The translations under genes and the position numbers were made by a program. From contig VBJS01000053.1 in NCBI GenBank assembly GCA_005880055.1, forward strand, positions 1 through 34,009: a stretch of DNA of 34,009 nucleotides, written 5' to 3'. A model generated the notes under the pieces. That model was not told the DNA's origin. It did not search any database and was given only the letters and a program-made list of their open reading frames with translations. Position 1 is the first letter of the stretch. Every line of letters starts with the position of its first letter. The stretch comes from Chloroflexota bacterium. GTDB taxonomy: Bacteria; Chloroflexota; Dehalococcoidia; SM23-28-2; RBG-16-64-32. Below are positions 22,986-29,365 of the stretch, piece by piece.

Positions 22986-23877
22986 GCTCCGGGCAGACCG
23001 GGACGACGAGCGGATCGACGCATTTCTGGCCCGGCGGGTCCCGGACATCTCACGCAGCGATGCGCGCCGCCTGATTGAAGAGGGTCGAGCCACCGTAGAG
23101 GGCCGTCAGCCGAAGCCCTCTCAACGGCTACGGGCGGGCGAGAGCGTCTGCCTAACGAACCGGCCACGCTCCGCCGCCCGGCTGCGGCCGATCGCGATGC
23201 CGCTCACAATCCTCTACCAGGACGCCGACCTGCTGGTCATCGACAAGCCGGCAGGGCTGACCGTTCACCCGGCGCCGGGACACGAGAGCGGGACGCTGGT
23301 GAACGCGCTGCTGGCGATAGTGCCGGAGCTGGGAACGACACCCGGTGATATGCGGCCGGGAATTGTGCACCGCCTGGACAAAGACACTTCAGGGCTGATG
23401 ATCGTCGCCAAGAATGAGCGGGCAAAGCTCGCCGTGCAGGCGCAGCTAAAGCACCGGCAGGTGCACAAGACGTACCTGGCGCTGGTGCACGGCATCCCGG
23501 AGCCAAGGGAGGGCGTCATCGAGGCGCCGATAGGCCGCCACCCGCAGAACCGAAAGAAGATCGCGATCATTGCGGGCGGGCGGGAGTCGGTGACCAAATA
23601 TCGCCTGCGCGAAGAGCTCGGGCGTTACGCCTTGCTCGAGGTGGAGCCGGTGACGGGGCGCACGCACCAGATCCGCGTGCATATGGCAGCGACAGGCCAT
23701 CCAGTTGTTGGCGATCCGGTTTACGGACGCCGCTCGGAGTTGGTGAAGCGCCAATTCCTCCACGCGTGGAAGCTGGCCTTCGCCCTGCCCCTTGGGGGCC
23801 GGCAGGTTGAGTTCGAGTCGCCGCTGCCGGTGGACTTGCGGGATCCGCTGGAGCGGCTGCGACGTGGCGAAAGATAG
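22972..23877 (+). CDS. rluD: RluD/RluA-family 23S rRNA pseudouridine synthase
   Basis: 301 residues. An N-terminal S4 RNA-binding domain (ERIDAFLARRVPDISRSDARRLIEEGRATVEG, residues 12-45) is followed by the catalytic domain: ILYQDADLLVIDKPAGLTVHP (80-100), the catalytic Asp136 in GIVHRLDKDTSGL, and the C-terminal RTHQIRVHMAATGHPVVGD motif (about 230). Products of this family isomerise uridines in helix 69 or other sites of 23S rRNA; the exact sites are not decided by sequence. It overlaps lspA by 14 bases and so is co-transcribed. The symbol is by family; RluA/C/D discrimination is tentative. Confidence 0.92.
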   Translation: MTKLELRADRDDERIDAFLARRVPDISRSDARRLIEEGRATVEGRQPKPSQRLRAGESVCLTNRPRSAARLRPIAMPLTILYQDADLLVIDKPAGLTVHPAPGHESGTLVNALLAIVPELGTTPGDMRPGIVHRLDKDTSGLMIVAKNERAKLAVQAQLKHRQVHKTYLALVHGIPEPREGVIEAPIGRHPQNRKKIAIIAGGRESVTKYRLREELGRYALLEVEPVTGRTHQIRVHMAATGHPVVGDPVYGRRSELVKRQFLHAWKLAFALPLGGRQVEFESPLPVDLRDPLERLRRGER

Positions 23878-23892
23878 TGGACAATCAGTCGC

Positions 23893-24135
23893 CTAGCCGC
23901 CCGGTGGCTTGCCGGCGCCGATCGGCGTAACGCCGGTCGCGTAGATGTAGATGCGGGTACCGTAGCGCGCCAGGAGCGGCTTGTGGCCTTCCGCCTGCAG
24001 GTCGCGAATGTACGGCGCGAGCACGGCGCCGTAACCTTTCAGCGGCAGGGTGCGATAGTACCAGTAGTCCTCGCCCTCGAACCGGAGTTTGACCGCCGGC
24101 TCCATGCTGCCGTATTCGACATACGGCAGTTCCAT
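23893..24135 (-). CDS. Short hypothetical protein, 80 residues
   Basis: The protein is rich in Tyr/Gly/Pro (ELPYVEYGSMEPAVKLRFEGEDYWYYRTLPLKGYGAVLAPYIRDLQAEGHKPLLARYGTR and on). It contains a plausible small alpha/beta core and a Gly/Pro-rich tail. No family recognised. ATG 24135 has no clear ribosome site; TACACC lies at -12 to -7. Third positions are GC-rich and the composition is protein-like, which supports a real gene. It is convergent with the rluD-family gene (15 bases apart) and downstream of the broken FAD oxidoreductase. Confidence 0.5.
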   Translation of the reverse strand: MELPYVEYGSMEPAVKLRFEGEDYWYYRTLPLKGYGAVLAPYIRDLQAEGHKPLLARYGTRIYIYATGVTPIGAGKPPGG

Positions 24136-24164
24136 GCCCTCGGTGTACAGCGGACAAGATACAG

Positions 24165-24190
24165 GGAACGGGGAACAAGGAACAAGGAAC
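24165..24190. repeat. Heptanucleotide tandem repeat (GGAACRR x4)
   Basis: GGAAC recurs at 24165, 24172, 24179 and 24186, an exact 7-bp period (units GGAACGG, GGAACAA, GGAACAA, GGAACGG). It is in the 77-bp gap between two minus-strand genes and has no coding explanation. It may be an intergenic microsatellite. Confidence 0.85.
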
Positions 24191-24212
24191 GGCGGGGAGG
24201 AGCGAGGAGCGA

Positions 24213-25384
24213 TCAGGCGCCGGACAATATTTTCTCGATGTTCTGGGGAGCGAAGAACTCGGGGACGGGTATACTGCCAGCCGTGACGCCCAGGAACCGG
24301 TCTGTCTGCTCCTGATTCCCTTGAAGGGCGCCGATCAGTTGCTGAAGCTCCTCGGGCGGCGGCTCCAGGCTCGCGAACTGGCAGGTGAACTCGTAAAGCG
24401 GCGTCACCTGCTCGTTTCGCCGCCGCTCATACTCGGCGAGTCCCGCATCCAGCGGCTGCCTGCCGGTAAAACCGGCGTCAACGGCCTCCGCCAGCGCCTC
24501 GGCATCGCGGAAGGCGTCGCTGATACCTTGTGCCGTCACCGGGTCCTTGTGGTAGCCGGCGTCGCCGACGAGCGCCCAGCCGGGGCCGTACGGCTTTCGG
24601 AAGAAGTTGGGTATATCGCCGGTGCCTACGATGCGCTCTTCGCGTTTCCCGCCGCGTACGCGCTCTTCAAACTCAGGGTGGAGGGCCCATACCTGAAATA
24701 GGCTCTCCTCGATGTTCTCGCGTACGCGGGGGAACTCACGACTGGGCCAGAACCCCATCACGAGGGTCCGACCGTCGTTGGTCGGCAATGCGCCAAACCC
24801 ACAGTCCGGGCGGACGTAAAGTTGCCCGCCTTCCACCGGCACGCCGCTCCAGTAGCTGTAGTAGTAGCAGGCGAGCGGAGGCTTCTCGTTGTAGCTGGGC
24901 GCCTGCGCCGCTTTTGCTACCGCTGAGTGCAGGCCGTCGGCGCCGATTACGATCTTCGCCGTCTCCGTCACCGCGTCGCCGCCCTGCGAGTGTCCGCGGA
25001 TGCCGGTAACGATGCCGGCTTCGCTCGCGACCTCATCAACCGTGAATCGCTCTCGCATTTGTCGAGGACCGTGCGGCGAGGCGAATACGCTTCTCGCACG
25101 CCGTCGTATCCGGCGGGCTTGCCCTGGAGCACCGCTGGTCCGAAGTCCATCGTTAGCGGCTGGTCTATACGCGGGCAGCCGGTAGCGACGACGCGATCGA
25201 GCAGGCCCCAGCGCTTCAGGCGCGAAGCTCCGGCGGGCCAGATGATGTGCGTGGAGATCGTATCGCTCGGGAACGACGCCCTATCGACGAGCAGCACATC
25301 GTAGCCCTTGCGGGCGAGCAGCATCGCCGTAGGCGAGCCGGCGCAGCGGGCGCCGACGACTATGGCATCATATTCCTTGGCCAA
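24213..25384 (-). pseudogene. FAD-dependent oxidoreductase (geranylgeranyl-reductase-like), disrupted by a deletion/frameshift
   Basis: The start is TTG 25384, set by GGGAGGA six bases upstream. Frame 1 reads LAKEYDAIVVGARCAGSPTA (Rossmann GxGxxG-like, here GARCAG) to SPRRTVLDK, then loses sense near 25060. The protein resumes in another frame at MRERFTVDEVASEAG (about 25058), with GADGLHSAV, LVGDAGYHKDPVTAQGISDA (FAD ribose-binding Asp) and a C-terminal helical part. In relatives about 13 residues (a LVDAAREAGAEV-type helix) sit between LDK and (V/M)RERF, so the lesion is probably a deletion of roughly 40 bases that is not a multiple of three. As it stands neither half folds as a complete enzyme. 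Known relatives reduce isoprenoid or aromatic substrates with FAD and NAD(P)H; the substrate here is unknown. Confidence 0.8.
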
Positions 25385-25390
25385 GCAAAA

Positions 25391-25397
25391 TCCTCCC
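25391..25397 (-). promoter_or_regulatory. Strong Shine-Dalgarno deciding a TTG start
   Basis: GGGAGGA lies six bases before TTG 25384 on the minus strand. It rules out the upstream frame extension to 25555, which has no family similarity. Confidence 0.7.
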
Positions 25398-25509
25398 TTG
25401 ACTCGTATCCAGCCGCTGCCGGCAATAGCACACATGCGAGGACGCGCCGCCGGACAATCAGACATGCTAGCAGGCCATAGCCGTTGCCGATAGCCAACCG
25501 CCGATGGCT

Positions 25510-25515
25510 TAGAAT
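25510..25515 (+). promoter_or_regulatory. Putative -10 box (TAGAAT) of leaderless gltX transcript
   Basis: TAGAAT at -12 to -7 from ATG 25522, and no Shine-Dalgarno sequence. TTGCCG at 25484-25489 is a possible but overlong-spaced (20 nt) -35. Confidence 0.45.
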
Positions 25516-25521
25516 CGACCC

Positions 25522-27117
25522 ATGAGCGTCCGCACTCGCTATGCCCCCAGCCCAACGGGTGAGCCGCACCTGGGCAACATCCGCACCGCGTTCTTCGACT
25601 GGCTGCTGGCGCGGCACTACGGCGGGCAGTTCATCCTGCGCATCGAGGACACAGACCAGGCGCGCTACGTGGAGTCCGGAGTCGGCGCGCAGATGGACGC
25701 GCTACGCTGGCTGGGCCTGCAGTGGGACGAGGGGCCAGACGTCGGCGGCCCGCACGAGCCATACGTGCAGTCCGAGCGGCTCCCGCTTTACCACAGCCAT
25801 GCCGACCGCCTGCTGGAGGAGGACAAAGCCTACCGCTGCTACTGCTCGCCGGAGCGGCTGGACCAGGTGCGCAAGGAGCAACAGGCCCGCAAGGAGCCGC
25901 CGCGCTACGACCGCCACTGCCGCGACCTCTCGTCCGAGGAGCGGCGTGCCCAGGAAGCGGCGGGCATCACGCCTGTCGTTCGATTCAAGACGCCACCGGC
26001 CGGCGAGACGCAAACGCAGGATGTCCTGCGCGGCGAGGTCACCTTCCGGAACGAGACGCTGGACGACTTCGTGCTGCTCAAGTCGGACGGCTTCCCGACC
26101 TACCACCTGGCGAGCATCGTGGACGACCACCTTATGGATATCACGCACGTGCTGCGCGGCGAGGAGTGGTTCCGGAACGAGACGCTGGACGACTTCGTGC
26201 TGCTCAAGTCGGACGGCTTCCCGACCTACCACCTGGCGAGCATCGTGGACGACCACCTTATGGATATCACGCACGTGCTGCGCGGCGAGGAGTGGCTTTC
26301 CAGCTTGCCCCGTCACGTCCTCCTATACGGGGCGTTCGGCTGGGAGCCGCCGGTCTTCGCACACCTCTCAACCATACTGGGGCCGGACCGCGCCAAGCTC
26401 TCGAAGCGGCACGGTGCCCACGCGGCGCTGGAGTACCGGGAGCAGGGCTACCTGCCGGACGCCGTGGTCAACTTCCTCGCACTGCTCGGCTGGTCGCTCG
26501 ACGACCACACGGAGATCATCGACCGCGCGACGCTGGTCAAGCACTTCGACCTCGACCGCGTTCTGCCCAACCCGGCCGTCTTTAACGCCGACAAGCTGCT
26601 GTGGATGAACGGCGTGTATATCCGCGCGCTCCCGCCGGAGGAACTCGCCGACCAGGCCCTCCCGTTTCTCGAGCGCGACCTTGGCCGGCCGTTAGACCGA
26701 GCTCTGCTGCTTCGCATCGTCCCCCTGGTGCAGGAGCGCATCAAGCTGCTGAGCGAAATCACCGCGATGGCCGACTTCTTCTTCACCGGCGATAACATGG
26801 CCTACGACATCGAGACTCTCCTGGGCAAGAAGTACGGCGGTCAGCCGCGCCTCGCCGCCGACGCCCTGGGTGGCGTCATCGCGGCCATCGAGTCGGTTGA
26901 ACCGTGGACGCATGACGGGCTTGAAGCGGCCGTGCGCCCGCTGGCCGACGAAATCGGAGCGAAAGCAGGCGACCTGTTCGGCCTCGCCCGAGTCGCGATC
27001 ACGGGCAAGACGACGGCGCCGCCGCTCTTCGAGACGATGGAGGTGCTGGGCCGGGAGCGGACGCTGGCGCGGCTGCGGCAGGCCGCGGAGCGGCTGGAGG
27101 CGGCAGGACAAAGGTAG
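25522..27117 (+). CDS. gltX: Glutamyl-tRNA synthetase with an exact 42-residue internal duplication
   Basis: 531 residues; relatives are typically about 480-490. It charges tRNA-Glu (and in organisms lacking GlnRS also tRNA-Gln) with glutamate. Catalytic signatures: class I HIGH as PSPTGEPHLGNIRTAFFDW (residues 8-26), RIEDTDQARYV, and KMSKS as KLSKRHGA (about 291-298). Residues 175-216 and 217-258 are identical (FRNETLDDFVLLKSDGFPTYH ... VLRGEEW). The copied segment carries the conserved PTYHLASIVDDHLMDITHV active-site strand-helix, so one copy must be extruded or the protein is damaged, unless this is an assembly artefact. Without the second copy the length is 489, as expected. It lies some 280 bases upstream of tRNA-Gln and tRNA-Glu. 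The start is firm, with PSPTG a few residues in. Confidence 0.93.
   Translation: MSVRTRYAPSPTGEPHLGNIRTAFFDWLLARHYGGQFILRIEDTDQARYVESGVGAQMDALRWLGLQWDEGPDVGGPHEPYVQSERLPLYHSHADRLLEEDKAYRCYCSPERLDQVRKEQQARKEPPRYDRHCRDLSSEERRAQEAAGITPVVRFKTPPAGETQTQDVLRGEVTFRNETLDDFVLLKSDGFPTYHLASIVDDHLMDITHVLRGEEWFRNETLDDFVLLKSDGFPTYHLASIVDDHLMDITHVLRGEEWLSSLPRHVLLYGAFGWEPPVFAHLSTILGPDRAKLSKRHGAHAALEYREQGYLPDAVVNFLALLGWSLDDHTEIIDRATLVKHFDLDRVLPNPAVFNADKLLWMNGVYIRALPPEELADQALPFLERDLGRPLDRALLLRIVPLVQERIKLLSEITAMADFFFTGDNMAYDIETLLGKKYGGQPRLAADALGGVIAAIESVEPWTHDGLEAAVRPLADEIGAKAGDLFGLARVAITGKTTAPPLFETMEVLGRERTLARLRQAAERLEAAGQR
26044..26295 (+). repeat. Perfect 126-bp tandem duplication inside gltX
   Basis: Copy 1 is 26044-26169, copy 2 is 26170-26295; I find no difference between them. 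The 126-bp unit (42 codons) keeps the frame. A 13-mer CTGCGCGGCGAGG occurs at 26026, 26152 and 26278 with the same period, but the duplication junction (GAGTGG|TTCCGG) is not at that 13-mer. Confidence 0.97.
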
Positions 27118-27127
27118 GGTGGGGCGC

Positions 27128-27337
27128 TCAATCGTTATCTTCGAGGCCCATGGTCAGGCGGAATGGGCCGAGGTGGACGAACAGCAGGACGTGCGTCCAG
27201 TCGAAGCCGGGGTCGAGGTCAGCATCAAACCAGAGGCCGATACCCCAGCGCCACCAGTCCAACTCGGGCCGGAATATCTTGCGCGAGTCGCGCAGTTCGC
27301 GCCAGAGGACAGCCGGAAACGAGAGAACACGCTGCAT
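27128..27337 (-). CDS. Small Trp-rich hypothetical protein
   Basis: 69 residues. The sequence is well formed: VLWRELRDSRKIFRPELDWWRWGIGLWFDADLDPGFDWTHVLLFVHLGPFRLTMGL. It has many Trp/Phe and no signal peptide. GC-rich third positions support coding. No family recognised. It ends ten bases from the convergent gltX stop. ATG 27337 has no Shine-Dalgarno sequence. The AT-rich block at 27362-27369 could be a divergent promoter serving this gene and the tRNAs. Confidence 0.6.
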   Translation of the reverse strand: MQRVLSFPAVLWRELRDSRKIFRPELDWWRWGIGLWFDADLDPGFDWTHVLLFVHLGPFRLTMGLEDND

Positions 27338-27362
27338 AGCTATGAGGGCCGCCAGCCTCTGA

Positions 27363-27368
27363 TATAAT
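27363..27368 (+). promoter_or_regulatory. -10 box (TATAAT) for the tRNA pair, possibly bidirectional
   Basis: A perfect TATAAT lies 30 bases before the first tRNA. No -35 matching TTGACA was found at 16-18 bases. On the opposite strand the same block reads TTATAT, so it may also serve the small minus-strand gene. Confidence 0.5.
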
Positions 27369-27398
27369 CACTTAGGCGCGATTCAGCGTCTATCCCGC

Positions 27399-27472
27399 TG
27401 CGGAATGGTGTAACGGTAGCACGACTGACTCTGGATCAGTTAGTCTAGGTTCGAATCCTAGTTCCGCAGCCA
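27399..27472 (+). tRNA. tRNA-Gln(CTG)
   Basis: Acceptor TGCGGAA pairs with TTCCGCA. The D-arm is followed by the anticodon arm ACTGA-CTCTGGA-TCAGT with anticodon CTG. The T-arm is CTAGG-TTCGAAT-CCTAG; discriminator G and an encoded CCA (27470-27472). The anticodon CTG reads CAG codons. It is co-located with tRNA-Glu and gltX. Confidence 0.95.
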
Positions 27473-27479
27473 GCTTTTC

Positions 27480-27556
27480 GGCGCATTCGTCTAGCGGCCC
27501 AGGACGCCGCCCTCTCAAGGCGGAGATCACGGGTTCGAATCCCGTATGCGCCACCA
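27480..27556 (+). tRNA. tRNA-Glu(CTC)
   Basis: Acceptor GGCGCAT pairs with ATGCGCC. Anticodon arm CCGCC-CTCTCAA-GGCGG has anticodon CTC, which reads GAG. The T-arm is CGGG-TTCGAAT-CCCG; encoded CCA at 27554-27556. Only seven bases follow the preceding tRNA, so both are processed from one transcript. Confidence 0.95.
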
Positions 27557-27568
27557 ATTCGCAGTTCC

Positions 27569-27600
27569 AGGCCGGGCGTCTCTGCCCGGCCTCTTGGTTT
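27569..27600 (+). terminator. Rho-independent terminator after the tRNA pair
   Basis: Perfect 9-bp stem AGGCCGGGC (27569-27577) / GCCCGGCCT (27584-27592), 6-nt loop, then CTTGGTTT. The T-tract is imperfect. Confidence 0.8.
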
Positions 27601-27668
27601 ATGCTGCCAGGCGCAGATTGACGCTGCGGGGAACCAACGGCCCACGTACTACGTCATAATGAGTGGAC

Positions 27669-28272
27669 ATGCGGCTATTATTCCCGCTGATCGCCCTTCT
27701 CGCCCTGGCGTTTGTCGCTTGCTCGGACGAAGCCGAAACCGGAGCACCGGCCGGATCGACGCTTGCGTCCCGGACGCCGACGCCCGCGTCGCGGACCGCA
27801 ACACCTGCCACCAATGCTGGCACCGCCACGGCAGCCGTGGCGCCCGGCACGACCGGCGGGGCCGGGACGCCCGCGGGAAGCACCGCGGAGCCGGCGGACA
27901 TCCAGCCGACCGATACCGCGACGCCGACGGCAATCGCCCCGCCCAACCCCGGCGGCTCGTCGGGTATCAGCGGCGTCGCCCTCGCGGGCCCGCAATGCCC
28001 GGTGGAGCGCCTCGATTCTCCATGCCCTGACCGGCCTGTCGCAAACGCGGCCATCGACGTCTACAACGGCGACCGCACGACCAAGGTCACGACAGTGACG
28101 ACAGACGCGGACGGCCGCTTCCGAGTCGATCTCCCGCCCGGCGACTATTACCTGGACCCCACAACCGCCCGACGCGTCACGCCCGTTTCCAATAGGCACT
28201 CCCCAGACGGTGAGCGTCCAGCCCGGCGAGTACACGGACGTCACCGTGTCCTACGATACCGGCATTCGATAA
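27669..28272 (+). pseudogene. Lipoprotein with Thr/Pro-rich linker and carboxypeptidase-regulatory-like domain, frameshifted near its end
   Basis: The start ATG 27669 gives MRLLFPLIALLALAFVAC, a lipoprotein signal with lipobox (Cys about residue 19 or 20). A long Thr/Ala/Pro-rich linker (TPTPASRTATPATNAGTATA...) tethers a small beta domain (ISGVALAGPQCPVERLDSPCPDRPVANAAIDVYNG ... TDADGRFRVDLPPGDYYLDP), which looks like a carboxypeptidase-regulatory-like/prealbumin-like domain. Near 28165-28190 the frame is lost. The next frame gives FPIGTPQTVSVQPGEYTDVTVSYDTGIR and a stop at 28270-28272, a natural end. The listed frame instead runs on to 28433 with Arg/Ala-rich nonsense that overlaps the 3' end of the hydrolase gene, so I set the end at 28272. 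Function unknown; likely an extracytoplasmic binding or sensor protein. GTG 27663 is an alternative start. Confidence 0.7.
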
Positions 28273-28354
28273 CCGCCACAGCGGGCGCACATGTATGCGG
28301 ATCTTGCCTCGCCGGAGCGCTCAGTATTGGGAGACGGCCGACTATCCCGGCCGC

Positions 28355-29176
28355 TCAGGCGGCTCGGGGAGCTAGTGCAACAGCCGGCGTCTCGGCAGGC
28401 TGCTCGGCGAGTTCCGGAGTCACGAGGAGCTGACCGAGGGCTCGGTAGGCGCGCGGGTTGAACACGAGGCCGATATGGGTGCCGCCGACCTCGTGGTTCA
28501 GCTGCTGGTCTATCTCCTGGGCGTCGTGCCAGTCGACAACGCCGTCGCTGCGAGTAAAGATGGCAGAATGCCGAATGCCGGGTGGAAGAGCAATCGCCAG
28601 GTCGCGCGTAAAGCCGCACTTGCAACGGCCCGCGAGACAGCCGTAGCGGCCGCCGCTCAGTGCTGATAGGGTGGTATGCAGCCCGACAGCAGTCGCGACG
28701 ACGGCGGGGTGGGCATGCACAGCCTGCAACGGGCTGCCCAGGCAGATGAGCTGCGACACGAGTTCCGGCCGCTGCGTAGCGGCGCGCCGGCCGATCATGC
28801 CGCCGAGGGAGTGGCCGACGATCCGCACCGGGCGCCCTGTGGCCGCCTGGGCGCGCTCCATAGTCGTGATCAGACGCGTGGCCAGCCGGCCCGGGCACTC
28901 GGCGTTGAGGCCGATTCCGGACATGAAGGGCCGGTAACCGATGCGCCCCAGCCAGCCGTAAAGTTCGACCAGGTAAGCATCGCTGCCGAGGAAACCGGGG
29001 ACAAGGACGACAGCGCTGCCATCGCCGCGGGGCACGCCCAGGCCGTAGTAGACGGGCGAGAGGCGGAGCGCCATCCAGTCGAGGGGCCAGAGGGACTCAT
29101 GCCAGATTGGCGGGATGCTTGACGCGCCGGGCGCATTTCGGTCCGCCCTGACGTTTCCCAACTGCCGAACTGCCAT
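28355..29176 (-). CDS. Alpha/beta hydrolase (lipase/esterase-like)
   Basis: 273 residues from ATG 29176, which has GGAG seven bases upstream. (The frame also opens at TTG 29188.) No signal peptide is visible. The serine hydrolase fold is marked by VVLVPGFLGSDAYLVELYGWL, the nucleophile elbow VGHSLGGMIGRR (Ser about 123), an acid in TRSDGVVDW, and the catalytic His in GTHIGLVFN. This layout is that of small-molecule or lipid esterases; the substrate is undetermined. It points away from the DoxX-like gene (divergent, 190 bases apart), so the shared intergenic region may regulate both. Confidence 0.85.
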   Translation of the reverse strand: MAVRQLGNVRADRNAPGASSIPPIWHESLWPLDWMALRLSPVYYGLGVPRGDGSAVVLVPGFLGSDAYLVELYGWLGRIGYRPFMSGIGLNAECPGRLATRLITTMERAQAATGRPVRIVGHSLGGMIGRRAATQRPELVSQLICLGSPLQAVHAHPAVVATAVGLHTTLSALSGGRYGCLAGRCKCGFTRDLAIALPPGIRHSAIFTRSDGVVDWHDAQEIDQQLNHEVGGTHIGLVFNPRAYRALGQLLVTPELAEQPAETPAVALAPRAA

Positions 29177-29234
29177 CGACAACTCCAATCCTCTAAATAG
29201 AGAGACGCCGATACAGGAATCTGGTTGCTGGAAA

Positions 29235-29248
29235 CGGCGTTAACGCCG
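29235..29248. promoter_or_regulatory. Perfect 14-bp palindrome CGGCGTTAACGCCG, candidate operator
   Basis: This dyad lies in the divergent hydrolase/DoxX-like intergenic region, 40 bases upstream of the putative DoxX-like promoter. The spacing and perfect symmetry suggest a dimeric regulator site. No regulator gene is adjacent, so this is an inference. Confidence 0.4.
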
Positions 29249-29287
29249 GGTGAATTCTGACGACAAAAGCCGCAGACGGCCCAACGT

Positions 29288-29317
29288 TTGACCGGAAATG
29301 CGCGAGCGTCTTAGCAT
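29288..29317 (+). promoter_or_regulatory. Putative promoter of the DoxX-like gene
   Basis: TTGACC (29288-29293) is followed after 18 bases by TAGCAT (29312-29317); transcription would start near 29324, about 40 bases before the ATG. The -35 box is one base from consensus. Confidence 0.45.
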
Positions 29318-29365
29318 CCGAAGTAGTATCTGAAGGGGGCAGTCAGAGGGGAGGAGGCCGCTGAC

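Noticed and set aside
26026..26290. The 13-mer CTGCGCGGCGAGG as the cause of the gltX duplication
   Set aside because: A recombination at the 13-mers would make copy 2 begin after GAGGTCACC; it begins after GAGGAGTGG instead, so the breakpoint differs.
25541..26608. 355-codon plus-strand frame inside gltX (and two other long shadow frames)
   Set aside because: Ser/Thr/Arg-rich out-of-frame translation of gltX, and it also shows the 126-bp duplication only because the DNA does.
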